64,000 bases of DNA, taken from assembly GCF_002157205.1 (NCBI RefSeq), contig NZ_CP021358.1, positions 2,294,001 to 2,358,000 of the forward strand. The letters run 5' to 3'. The stretch's first letter is position 1. Every line of letters starts with the position of its first letter. The translations under genes were made by a program, and so were the position numbers. Source of the DNA: Kushneria marisflavi. GTDB taxonomy: Bacteria; Pseudomonadota; Gammaproteobacteria; Pseudomonadales; Halomonadaceae. Below, in pieces: positions 19,264 through 27,876 of the stretch. Below the pieces are notes generated by a model that searched no databases, was not told the origin of the DNA, and saw only the letters and a list, made by a program, of their open reading frames with translations.

Positions 19264-21324
19264 ATGAGTGAAGCAACCAGGGATCACTCCTCTTCAGAGG
19301 ACAGACTCAACAAGACCGTCTTTTACGGATCGTTCATAGGCATTGTGGGGTTCTCGCTATGGGCGATGATCGCCACAGAACAGGCCAACAGGGTCATCAA
19401 CGCCGTTCTGGGCTGGATCGCCAACACTTTTGGCTGGTACTACTTCCTGACCGTTGTCGTCTATCTCGCCTTCGTCATATTTCTTGGTGTCTCCCGCTTT
19501 GGCAAGATCCGTCTGGGGCCGGAGCACGCCCGCCCGGATTTCAATATCTTTTCCTGGTCGGCCATGCTGTTTTCCGCCGGGATCGGGATTGGCGTGATCT
19601 TCTTTGCTCTGGCCGAGCCGTTGACGCAGTTCTATAAGGCACCCGGCGCGCCCGAGGATCAGATCGAGGCCGCGCGGTACGCCATGCAGTTGACCTTTCT
19701 GCACTGGGGGCTTTCGGGCTGGGGGATCTATACGCTGGTCGGGATGTCGCTGGCCTTTTTCAGCTATCGCCATAATCTGCCGCTCACCATCTCGAGCGCG
19801 CTCTATCCCATCTTTGGCAAGAAAATCTATGGCCCCATCGGTCATGCCGTGGACATCGCGGCGGTACTGGGGACCGTGTTCGGGATCGCGGCCAGTCTTG
19901 GCATCGGGGTCATTCAGCTCAACTACGGGCTGAATTTCATGTTTGGCATTACCGAGAGCGCCTGGACCCAGACCATTCTGGTGCTGATGATCGTGCTGTT
20001 TGCCACCATTTCTGCAGTCACCGGGGTCGAGCGGGGCATCCGTCGGCTGTCTGAATTCAACATTCTGCTGGCCGTGGCGCTGTTGCTGTTTGTGCTCTTT
20101 GCCGGCAAGACCATCTTCCTGCTCAATGCGCTGGTGATGAACATCGGCGATTATCTCTCCTCTTTCGTGAGGATGTCGTTTGACACCTACGCCTTTGATC
20201 GCCCGACGGAATGGCTCAATGGCTGGACGCTGTTCTTCTGGGCCTGGTGGATTGCATGGGGCCCGTTTGTCGGCCTCTTCCTGGCGCGTATCTCACGTGG
20301 GCGCACCATCCGTACCTTTGTGGCCGGCACGCTGACGCTGCCGATCGCCTTCATGATGATCTGGATGTCACTGCTGGGGAACAGCGCCATCGACATGGCG
20401 ATCAACGGTGCGACCGATTTCGGTCAGCAGGTCATGGCTAATCCGCCGTCGGGCATCTATCTCTTCCTGCAGGAGTACCCCTTCCCGGTAGTGACCACGA
20501 TTGCCGTAAGCGTTCTGGCGATCGTGTTCTTTGTCACTTCGGGCGACTCCGGCGCCCTGGTGCTGTCCAACTTCACCTCGGTTCTCAAGGATGTCAGCAG
20601 CGATGCACCGGTCTGGATGCGCATTCTCTGGTCGGCGGTGATCGGTATTCTGACCCTGGCGCTGCTGTTGGCCGGTGGACTCTCCACGCTGCAAAGTGCG
20701 GTGGTGATCACGGGCCTGCCGTTTTCGGTCGTGCTCTTTTTCATGATGGCGGGGCTCTACAAGGCGCTCAAGGTCGAGGCCTTCAAGGAGGAAAGCTATC
20801 GCCTGAGTCTGGCCGGGTCCCTGTCCGGGCGCATGGGAAGCAGTCGTGGTGGTCGTGGCAACTGGGAGCAGCGTCTTGATCGGGCGATGAATTTCCCGGA
20901 TCGCAGTGAAGCGCAGGGCTTTCTTGAAGAGCGCGTTCGCCCGGCCATGATGGCCATCAAGGATCGGCTTGAGCATCAGGATGTGGGGGTTCACGTCAAC
21001 GGCGGCGAGCAGAATGAGCATGACTATCTGGCACTCAACGTCGATTTTGGTGAGGAGCAGAACTTCACCTATCAGGTCTGGACGCGTGCCTTTGCCACGC
21101 CGGCCTTTGCCATGCGTACCCGAAAGGCTTCAAGCAATTACTACCGCCTTGAAGTGCACCTTCTGGAAGGGAGTCAGGGGTACGATCTAATGGGCTATAG
21201 CGAGCAGCAGGTGATCGACGACATTCTCGATCAGTACGAGCGCCACCTGCAGTTTCTGCATCTCAACCGTATGGAACCCGGCAGCATCAACATGCCGGAC
21301 AGCCCGGAGCAGCCGCCGGTCTGA
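19264..21324 (+). CDS. betT: BCCT family betaine/choline/carnitine transporter (BetT-like)
   Basis: Sodium- or proton-coupled osmolyte importer, 686 residues with 12 transmembrane helices and a cytoplasmic C-terminal domain of about 170 residues, as in long BetT proteins. The family glycine motif is SAGIGIGVIFF in TM3. The tryptophan-rich helix-8 signature (FFWAWWIAWGPFVGLF) is complete. From memory, choline-type BetT proteins carry Asp where this one has the last Gly of GIGIG, so glycine betaine or another substrate is possible. It starts at an ATG preceded by AGGAAG. Role: salt-stress protection. Confidence 0.88.
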   Translation: MSEATRDHSSSEDRLNKTVFYGSFIGIVGFSLWAMIATEQANRVINAVLGWIANTFGWYYFLTVVVYLAFVIFLGVSRFGKIRLGPEHARPDFNIFSWSAMLFSAGIGIGVIFFALAEPLTQFYKAPGAPEDQIEAARYAMQLTFLHWGLSGWGIYTLVGMSLAFFSYRHNLPLTISSALYPIFGKKIYGPIGHAVDIAAVLGTVFGIAASLGIGVIQLNYGLNFMFGITESAWTQTILVLMIVLFATISAVTGVERGIRRLSEFNILLAVALLLFVLFAGKTIFLLNALVMNIGDYLSSFVRMSFDTYAFDRPTEWLNGWTLFFWAWWIAWGPFVGLFLARISRGRTIRTFVAGTLTLPIAFMMIWMSLLGNSAIDMAINGATDFGQQVMANPPSGIYLFLQEYPFPVVTTIAVSVLAIVFFVTSGDSGALVLSNFTSVLKDVSSDAPVWMRILWSAVIGILTLALLLAGGLSTLQSAVVITGLPFSVVLFFMMAGLYKALKVEAFKEESYRLSLAGSLSGRMGSSRGGRGNWEQRLDRAMNFPDRSEAQGFLEERVRPAMMAIKDRLEHQDVGVHVNGGEQNEHDYLALNVDFGEEQNFTYQVWTRAFATPAFAMRTRKASSNYYRLEVHLLEGSQGYDLMGYSEQQVIDDILDQYERHLQFLHLNRMEPGSINMPDSPEQPPV

Positions 21325-21348
21325 GAAGACCGTGTCTGCTGACAACAA

Positions 21349-21379
21349 AAGGGGTCCGATCATCATGGTCGGGCCCCTT
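21349..21379 (+). terminator. Hairpin terminator after betT
   Basis: AAGGGGTCCGA pairs with TCGGGCCCCTT (one G-T pair) around a nine-base loop. There is no real T-run, so termination may be partial. It lies between the convergent betT and MFS genes. Confidence 0.5.
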
Positions 21380-21442
21380 GTCATGAGTGCGGTATCACGG
21401 GCACGGCCTGTTTCATGGTTCGGACGTCAATGATCCTTGAGA

Positions 21443-22603
21443 TCAGGAACGGGCGGCCGGACGCGCCAGCGCGATGGCAAGCGCTGCGGCCACGACCAGC
21501 GCCACAAAGGCGTAATGCAGCGTGATGGCTTCTGCCAGAAAGCCCAGCATCGGCGGGCCGCCGAGCATGCTCAGATAGCCCAGCATGGCGACCGATGCGA
21601 TTGCCCCTGAAGGAGACATTGATCGATTGCGCCCGGCCAGGCTCAAAAGACACGGAAACAGGGTCGACATGCCAATGCCGGCCAGCGCAAACCCCGCCAG
21701 GGCGGCCATGGGGCTGGCCGCTACAATGGCCAGCCCCAGTCCGACAAGGGCCAGTGCGCTGCCAATCTCGAGTGCGCGTATGGCGCCCACCCGATCCAGC
21801 CAGCGATCTCCCAGCAGGCGGCCAACGGCCATGGTGCCGGTAAATACGGCAAGCCCGAGGGCGGCATGCCCACGTGAGGCACCCAGCTCGGTGAGAAAGA
21901 GCGCCGACCAGTCCGCCATCGATCCTTCGATAAAGACCACGGCTGCGGCAATGATGCCCAATAGCCAGACCCGGCCCTTCGGACGCACGAAGAGGGCGCC
22001 GACCGGGCGCTCGGCGCGTGGTGGCGGGGCCAGCAGATGGCGATGGCTGATCAGAATGCCCACCATCAAGAGACCAGCCACCAGCAGCAGATGCCAGCGC
22101 GGGGTCAGCCCCAGCGTGGCCAGCCCTCCGCCCACCAGCGAGCCGGCCATGCCGCCCAGGCTGAACAGCCCGTGAAAGGAGGACATGATGGAGCGTCGGT
22201 AACGCCGCTCCAGGGTGGCCGCCTGATCGTTCATGGCGATATTGAGCAGCCCCATGCCAGCGCCAAACACCACCAGCGCCAGACCCAGCGTCAGCATTGA
22301 AACCGCCGCGCCGATCAGCACCAGTGAGACCACGATGGCGCAGGCAGCCACACGCGTCATGCGTCGACTGCCAAAGCGTGTGTTGAGATAGTTCGACAGC
22401 AGCGTCAGGCCCAGCGACCCGATCACCGGACACAGCAGCAGGGCGCCAAGCTGGGATTGAGACAGCTCCAGCAGATTACGAATATCCGGAATGCGCACCG
22501 CCCAGTTGGAAAAGGACAGTCCCGACAGGGCAAAAAACCAGGCAATGGCGGCGCGGCTGGCGGGCGCATGAGCCGTCATGCTCTCGCCGGCAGGGTCACT
22601 CAT
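21443..22603 (-). CDS. MFS transporter (YbjJ-like)
   Basis: Inner-membrane protein of 386 residues with about 12 helices. It has MFS hallmarks such as the loop between helices 2 and 3 (NYLNTRFGSRRMTR) and a long mid-protein cytoplasmic loop (about residues 195–215). The overall pattern (GLSFSNWAVRIPDIR near the N terminus, GLLNIAMNDQAATLE) resembles the YbjJ group, whose substrates are unknown. A 350-residue frame in the same region is a shadow. Confidence 0.8.
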   Translation of the reverse strand: MSDPAGESMTAHAPASRAAIAWFFALSGLSFSNWAVRIPDIRNLLELSQSQLGALLLCPVIGSLGLTLLSNYLNTRFGSRRMTRVAACAIVVSLVLIGAAVSMLTLGLALVVFGAGMGLLNIAMNDQAATLERRYRRSIMSSFHGLFSLGGMAGSLVGGGLATLGLTPRWHLLLVAGLLMVGILISHRHLLAPPPRAERPVGALFVRPKGRVWLLGIIAAAVVFIEGSMADWSALFLTELGASRGHAALGLAVFTGTMAVGRLLGDRWLDRVGAIRALEIGSALALVGLGLAIVAASPMAALAGFALAGIGMSTLFPCLLSLAGRNRSMSPSGAIASVAMLGYLSMLGGPPMLGFLAEAITLHYAFVALVVAAALAIALARPAARS

Positions 22604-22757
22604 GAAGCACTCCTTGTCACATGGTTCGACAGGGTGCGCCCGTGACTGCCCGTCGGCAGGGGCGCCCTGTCTGCATCAAGGCGATGGTTGGAAAGGGTTA
22701 TTGCTGTTCTGTGGTGTCTGACATGCAGCCATCATGCACGCTGGTTGTCGATTCGGA

Positions 22758-23672
22758 CTAGCGTCCTGTCGGCGAAAGGGCGTGATGGGTCTGATGATCA
22801 TCGGTCAGGCGAATCAGTGCCTTGATGACGTCGTCATGCAGTGGCTGTGGCAGCACCGGCTGTTCACCGCGCTGCAAAAAACTCACCAGTTCATTATCGC
22901 CCACCACTTTGACATCCTCATTGTCGCGGACGCGCTCGAGATGCCAGCCCGGCATGGCCAGCACGGCCTTGACCGGCACCTCTCGCTTGCAGTCACGGCT
23001 CAGACGCTCCTGCAGCCAGCGCCGGGCACGCTGAGCCTCGCGCGTGGGGCGGGTTTCTTCGCGATCAGGGAAAACAAGGCGCTCCCCATCAAGCTTGAGC
23101 GTTCGGGGGCTGTTTGCGACGGCTTCGGGGCCGGGCTGGCGGGTGCGCACCAGCAGGGAAAAGATACCGTGATCGGTGACCACGACATGGTCAATGGTGA
23201 AGCCCTCGGCAGGCACGTCATGAAATATGCAGGTTCCCTGATGCTGCTCGCGCAACAGGCCCTGCAGGTCATGCGCCACGTTCATGGCGCCGGCCAGCCG
23301 CAGGCGAAGATTAGAAATCCGGTAGGAAAGTGCCATCATGAAAGCACCCACGATCATTGCTGCGACCGTGGTGACCAATCCATAGATGCTCCATTCGATC
23401 CAGTCCTGATAGGACGAAAAGAGCATGCGTCCCATGCCGTAGATCAAGGGTGTGATCGCAAGGATGGGGCCAAGTGCCCCCGCCAGAAAGAGTCTGACGC
23501 GGGCTTCGGCCAGACGCTCGCGGAAGCGGTTGCCGGACTGTCTGAGCCGCTGGCCGGAGGGAGAAAACCCGGGCTTGTCCTGAAAAAGGTGGCGAAGTCC
23601 CAGCACCACGACGGCGGTGGCGAACAGGGGAGTCAGAAAAATCAGGGGAAGTAGATATTCCAGCCAGCGCAT
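22758..23672 (-). CDS. Membrane-anchored NERD-domain protein
   Basis: 304 residues: one N-terminal transmembrane helix (about 6–27), two further helices near 62–80 and 92–115, then a cytoplasmic NERD (nuclease-related) domain. The domain core IDHVVVTDHGIFSLLV (about 160–175) matches the family pattern in which Asp and a nearby acidic residue form a possible nuclease site. NERD proteins are tied to DNA processing in some cases, but this one's substrate is unknown. It is divergent from the sirtuin gene. Confidence 0.72.
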   Translation of the reverse strand: MRWLEYLLPLIFLTPLFATAVVVLGLRHLFQDKPGFSPSGQRLRQSGNRFRERLAEARVRLFLAGALGPILAITPLIYGMGRMLFSSYQDWIEWSIYGLVTTVAAMIVGAFMMALSYRISNLRLRLAGAMNVAHDLQGLLREQHQGTCIFHDVPAEGFTIDHVVVTDHGIFSLLVRTRQPGPEAVANSPRTLKLDGERLVFPDREETRPTREAQRARRWLQERLSRDCKREVPVKAVLAMPGWHLERVRDNEDVKVVGDNELVSFLQRGEQPVLPQPLHDDVIKALIRLTDDHQTHHALSPTGR

Positions 23673-23789
23673 GACGTCATCCCGATAGATTGAGGGTTAG
23701 TCTAGCGTCCTGTCGAGTTGGCATCCATGCCCGGCAGAGATTTTGCTGACACCGTTTTGCGTTCGGCCGTCAGGTTACAGGGAGTCATC

Positions 23790-24656
23790 ATGAGTAGTGT
23801 ATTGGGTGCCGATCAACAGGCACTGATTGATCTGGTACGGCGCCATCCTCGTCTGTGTGTTCTGACCGGGGCCGGGGTCAGTACCGACAGCGGCATTCCC
23901 GATTACCGGGATGAAAAGGGCGAGTGGAAGCGGCCGCCGCCCATGACCCATCAGGTCTACATGACAAGCCATTTGGGGCGTCAGCGCTACTGGGCGCGCA
24001 GTCTGGTTGGCTTTCGTTTGCTCGCACACGCCACGCCCGGGCGGGCACACCAGGCCCTGGCCGCGCTGGAAGCGCAGGGGGTTATTGAGGGAATCATTAC
24101 GCAAAACGTTGATCGTCTGCATCAGAAGGCGGGCAGCCGGCGGGTCGTGGATTTGCACGGCCGAGCCGATCTGGTGCGCTGCATGCAGTGTCAGCTGCTG
24201 GTGAGACGCCATGTGCTGCACGATCATCTGGCCACGCTCAATCCCGACTGGGTGGGCATGGAGGCCGAGATTGCCCCGGATGGTGATGCCTATCTCGATG
24301 AGGTGGACTTTTCGACCTTCAGATTGCCGGACTGTCCACGCTGTGGGCACGGCATCTTGAAGCCCGATGTGGTCTTTTTCGGTGACAATGTACCGCGTGG
24401 ACGGCTTGAGCGGGCCATGTCGATACTCGATAACAGCCAGGCCCTGCTGGTGGTGGGGTCATCGCTGATGGTGTTTTCAGGCTTTCGTTTTGCCCGACAT
24501 GCCGCCTCGAAGGGGATGCCGGTGGCATGCCTTAATCGAGGGCATACTCGCGCCGATACGCTGTATACCCTCAAGTGCGAGGCCCCGATCGATGAGAGTC
24601 TGACCGCCCTGCTGAACGGGCTGTCAGACGCGCCCGCTTCGCGGATTACCGGTTGA
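23790..24656 (+). CDS. NAD-dependent protein deacylase, Sir2 family (class II/SIRT4-like)
   Basis: A 288-residue sirtuin that would remove acyl groups from lysines using NAD. Visible motifs are GAGVSTDSGIPDYR (27–40), TQNVDRLH (104–111), catalytic His123 (DLHGR), and two CxxC zinc pairs (Cys131/Cys134 and Cys182/Cys185). The GIPDYR motif and the length place it nearer class II (SIRT4-like) than the CobB class. The ATG at 23790 follows AGGGAG. Its 3' end overlaps the convergent lipoprotein gene by 11 bases. Confidence 0.9.
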   Translation: MSSVLGADQQALIDLVRRHPRLCVLTGAGVSTDSGIPDYRDEKGEWKRPPPMTHQVYMTSHLGRQRYWARSLVGFRLLAHATPGRAHQALAALEAQGVIEGIITQNVDRLHQKAGSRRVVDLHGRADLVRCMQCQLLVRRHVLHDHLATLNPDWVGMEAEIAPDGDAYLDEVDFSTFRLPDCPRCGHGILKPDVVFFGDNVPRGRLERAMSILDNSQALLVVGSSLMVFSGFRFARHAASKGMPVACLNRGHTRADTLYTLKCEAPIDESLTALLNGLSDAPASRITG

Positions 24657-25065
24657 CCGGGGTCAGCGGCACACGCACCTGCTGTGAGAGGGCGCCGTGG
24701 GTCAGCACCGGAAGCGGTTCCAGAGTCATATAGCGCGTGCTCTCTCCTTCGAGCAGGGCCGCGCTGAGCGCGTAACGGCGGTCGCTGTCGATACGCTGGC
24801 GGTCAAACTGCAGCGCGAAGGGCACCGGCCAGCGGCCGTGGGTGTTCTGATCGACCTGGGCAACAGTGGTGCGACCCTGGGTCATGTCCAGCAGACGAAT
24901 CTCCAGCCGGGCATCATCGGCAATCGGTGCCTGCTCGTCACTGACCGCGTTACCCGAAAGCGTGGCGAAATCGGGGTCACCGGCAAACAGCGAGCAACCG
25001 CTCAAAAGCCCGGTCATGATCAGTGGCGCGGCGGCCAGCAGGGGGCGACAACGGCGGATCTGCAT
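24646..25065 (-). CDS. YbaY-like lipoprotein
   Basis: 139-residue lipoprotein: a Lys/Arg-containing start, a hydrophobic helix, and the lipobox LLSGC (lipidated Cys about residue 24). The single beta-rich domain that follows contains ARLEIRLLDMTQ, the pattern of YbaY/YscW-like proteins. The function is unknown. It begins two bases after the stop of the SUI1 gene on the same strand, so the two form an operon. An in-frame upstream ATG at 25185 lies inside that gene and is rejected. Confidence 0.75.
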   Translation of the reverse strand: MQIRRCRPLLAAAPLIMTGLLSGCSLFAGDPDFATLSGNAVSDEQAPIADDARLEIRLLDMTQGRTTVAQVDQNTHGRWPVPFALQFDRQRIDSDRRYALSAALLEGESTRYMTLEPLPVLTHGALSQQVRVPLTPVNR

Positions 25066-25067
25066 GC

Positions 25068-25427
25068 TCAGCCTCCTGCCAGTTTGACGGTATAGCCGCG
25101 CTTTTCCAGCTCGGCGCGTAGCGTATCGCGATGATCGCCCTGGATCTCGACGACCCCATCCTTGAGCGCCCCGCCACTGCCACAACGTTTCTTGAGTGCC
25201 TGCATCAGGCGCTTCAGCTCATCATCCGGCAGCGGTATGCCATGCAGGGTGGTCACGCCCTTGCCCTTGCGGCCGGCCGTTTCCCGTTTGAGGCGTACGA
25301 TGCCATCAAGTGATGCCAGACGCGCCGCTTCCTGCGTCTTTTGTGCATCATTCTCGTCATGCTTGCGCATGTCTCCGGTTTCAGTGGAATACACCTTGCA
25401 GCTCAACTGATCGCGCAGTGATGACAT
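25068..25427 (-). CDS. yciH: SUI1/eIF1-like translation factor YciH
   Basis: 119 residues with a C-terminal SUI1 domain (RKGKGVTTLHGIPLPDDELKR… GGALKDGVVEIQGDHRD), the bacterial eIF1 homologue thought to influence initiation fidelity. The start at 25427 has CAGGAG seven bases upstream. Longer in-frame starts toward 25628 would cover the promoter region of the divergent ompW-like gene. It is tightly linked to the downstream YbaY-like lipoprotein gene. Confidence 0.9.
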   Translation of the reverse strand: MSSLRDQLSCKVYSTETGDMRKHDENDAQKTQEAARLASLDGIVRLKRETAGRKGKGVTTLHGIPLPDDELKRLMQALKKRCGSGGALKDGVVEIQGDHRDTLRAELEKRGYTVKLAGG

Positions 25428-25639
25428 TGTCCGACTCCTGCTTGCCTCATGAACCCCCAAGAATAGCGCAGCGCCGGCGTCCTTCGAAATGCACGAGCGT
25501 CTACACGTGAGAAATACAGACCCAAAGCGGCCCTTTTTGTTCAATTGATCCCGGGGGGGCTGGGTAAACTCATGATCATTCAATGACGTCGAGTTCATCG
25601 ACGCACCGGAACTTTGATCATTCTCCACGAGGGCTCGTC

Positions 25640-26335
25640 ATGCGACGTATCGCAACCGCTGTCATTACCGGATCACTGCTGCTGGTCACCAGCGCCGCCG
25701 CCAACGCCGAAGAACACTGGTCGGTCGCCGGCAGTGCCGGTACGACCGGTCTGGGTGCCAATGTGAGCTGGCGCTTTCATGATCACTTCGCCCTGACGGC
25801 AGGCTACAGCGGCTACAACTATGATGATCTGGATCATACCAACGGCGACGTGACCTACAAGGGTGAGGTCGACATGGATATCTACAGCCTCAAGCTGGAT
25901 ATCTATCCGTGGGTGAACAGCGGCTTTTTCATCTCGGCAGGTGCGGTCAAGCCCGATGTTCAGCTCAGAGCCGTTGGTCGTTATACCGGGGACGATACAT
26001 TTGACGATATCGGCGGCCTTTCCCTGGATCCCGATAGCGCTCGCCTGAATGGTCACGGCAAGCTTTCCGATAGTGTTGAGCCCTATCTGGGCATCGGCTG
26101 GCGCAACAGTTCGAAGCAGGGGCTGGGCTTCTATGCCGAGGCCGGCGCTTTCTGGATCGACCCCAGCGTGTCTCTGACACCCAGAGGCGAAGCCTTCGAT
26201 AATCCTGCGACCGGCGCTACCGCCAGACAGCTTGCAGAGCCGTATGTACGTGAACAGGAAGATGATCTGCGTGATGAGCTGAACAAGTACAACATCTACC
26301 CGGTCGCCGTCATTGGTATCGAATACACGTTTTAA
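25640..26335 (+). CDS. Outer-membrane beta-barrel protein (OmpW-like)
   Basis: 231 residues: a signal peptide of about 23 residues (ending ANA-EE), then alternating amphipathic strands rich in Tyr and Gly, ending in the aromatic YTF typical of outer-membrane barrels. Size and strand pattern suggest an eight-stranded OmpW/OmpA-class barrel, but specificity is unknown. A charged loop (about 190–215) includes EQEDDLRDELNKYN. The ATG at 25640 is preferred over one at 25583, because only it begins a signal peptide. A strong terminator follows. Confidence 0.78.
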   Translation: MRRIATAVITGSLLLVTSAAANAEEHWSVAGSAGTTGLGANVSWRFHDHFALTAGYSGYNYDDLDHTNGDVTYKGEVDMDIYSLKLDIYPWVNSGFFISAGAVKPDVQLRAVGRYTGDDTFDDIGGLSLDPDSARLNGHGKLSDSVEPYLGIGWRNSSKQGLGFYAEAGAFWIDPSVSLTPRGEAFDNPATGATARQLAEPYVREQEDDLRDELNKYNIYPVAVIGIEYTF

Positions 26336-26356
26336 TCCCGGTTTCTCGTGAGGCCT

Positions 26357-26380
26357 GCCCCGCTTTTGCGGGGCTTTTTT
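26357..26380 (+). terminator. Rho-independent terminator of the outer-membrane protein gene
   Basis: GCCCCGC/GCGGGGC with a TTTT loop and a following T6 run. Confidence 0.92.
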
Positions 26381-26543
26381 GTGCCTGTGATTCGGCGTCT
26401 CAAGGTCGCCATTGACCCGGTCGATAAGTCCTTCATGCCCGCCTGAATTGTCCGGCCCGGGTGGGGCCTTTCCAATGGAAGGATGGCGCGCCCTTATCGG
26501 CAGTGGCAAGGCATTCAACCGCCGCAGGCCGGTACCGCGGACA

Positions 26544-27791
26544 ATGGAAACCACCATGCAGGATGATGCCACCGAGCTGGATCAGGCCCTGGAGGGCGGA
26601 GGACAGCTGGATCGGGTTTCGATACCCCCTGAACTGTCGCGCGCCTTTGCTGACGCCACCCTGACCGTGCGTCGCCGTGCCCTGTCGAAGTCCGTAGTCA
26701 TCGGGCTGGGATTTTATGAGGCCTTTGCGCTGGGTGACGCTTTCGCCGTTCCGGACCGACTTGAACTGGCGCTGACCTTTCGTTTTGCCATCATCCTGCC
26801 GCTGGGACTGATGGTGGTCTGCTGGCTTCGCCGTACGCGCTGTGCGTTGATCCTGCAGCAGGTCGTGGCCTGTGGCTTTCATCTGGTGGTGGTGGCGCTG
26901 CTGGCGCTGCTTGTGGTGCTCTCCGACTCCGTCAATGCGCTGGGATTTGTCTTTGCCAGCTACGCCCTGCTGATGTTCATGGTGATCAGCATGGCGCTTC
27001 CCCTATCACTGGTGGCGGTACTGGCCACCTTTGTGGTGCTGATCCAGGCGGTGGCGATTGCCCACGGACCACTCATGTACCCGGCGCTTGAGCTGCATAA
27101 TCTGATGATTGCCATTGTGATCATCGGGCCTGCGACCTTTGCCAATCGGGCGCTGGAAAATGATCGCCGGCGGCACTTTCTGCTGATGGAGCGTGAACGG
27201 TATCGACAGCGCCTGCTAGCCGAGCAGCGCGATATGCTGGCGCGTCTGGCCGCGCTTGATCCCCTGACCGAGCTGGCCAACCGGCGCGGTTTTCATGCCG
27301 GCATCGCGGGTGACCTTGATCGTCTGGCGCCAGGGTCGCTGGTGGCAATGGCCATGATCGATATCGACCATTTCAAGACCTATAACGACCACTACGGCCA
27401 CGGCGCCGGTGATGAAGCGCTCAGGCGCGTGGCTCGAGCGCTCAGGGAGGCCGCTCGACCAATCGGGCGCGTCGGGCGGATGGGCGGTGAGGAGTTTGCC
27501 GTGTTCATTCCGGGCATCACCGGTCATGAGCTGGTCCTTTATGCCGAGCGTCTGCGTGCCAGCGTGCAGCGTCAGGCGCTGGTACATCATCACAGCGCTA
27601 CGGCCAGTGTCATGACCATTAGTGTCGGGGTGGCGTTGGGGTGTCCGGAAACCTCGGATATTGAGGCGCTTTTCGAGACGGCCGACGCCGCGCTTTATCG
27701 TGCCAAGGCGGCCGGGCGCAACCGGGTGAGCATCGAGGATCTGACCCGTCCGGATATGGGTGCCTGCCGAGAACGGCCTGATACAGGGTGA
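26544..27791 (+). CDS. Membrane-bound GGDEF diguanylate cyclase
   Basis: About 415 residues: about six hydrophobic helices between residues 55 and 210, a short coiled linker, then a GGDEF domain of about 165 residues. It carries the active-site GGEEF (GRMGGEEFAVF) and the substrate-binding segment HFKTYNDHYGHGAGD, so it should make cyclic di-GMP from GTP. The inhibitory I-site RxxD, expected five residues before GGEEF, reads RPIG and is lost. The start is uncertain: ATGs at 26475, 26544 and 26556 are possible, none with a strong ribosome-binding site. Confidence 0.85.
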   Translation: METTMQDDATELDQALEGGGQLDRVSIPPELSRAFADATLTVRRRALSKSVVIGLGFYEAFALGDAFAVPDRLELALTFRFAIILPLGLMVVCWLRRTRCALILQQVVACGFHLVVVALLALLVVLSDSVNALGFVFASYALLMFMVISMALPLSLVAVLATFVVLIQAVAIAHGPLMYPALELHNLMIAIVIIGPATFANRALENDRRRHFLLMERERYRQRLLAEQRDMLARLAALDPLTELANRRGFHAGIAGDLDRLAPGSLVAMAMIDIDHFKTYNDHYGHGAGDEALRRVARALREAARPIGRVGRMGGEEFAVFIPGITGHELVLYAERLRASVQRQALVHHHSATASVMTISVGVALGCPETSDIEALFETADAALYRAKAAGRNRVSIEDLTRPDMGACRERPDTG

Positions 27792-27876
27792 ATCTCGCAG
27801 GTCTGCCTGACAGTATCGAAAGCGTGCGCCATGCTTGATGGGATCGTTGTCATTTACGAACACATCAGGAGCTCAC

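Noticed and set aside
21381..22433. 350-codon open frame overlapping the MFS gene in another frame
   Set aside because: Composition is Arg/Gly/His rich with no hydrophobic helices, and the overlapped frame is a normal 12-helix MFS protein.
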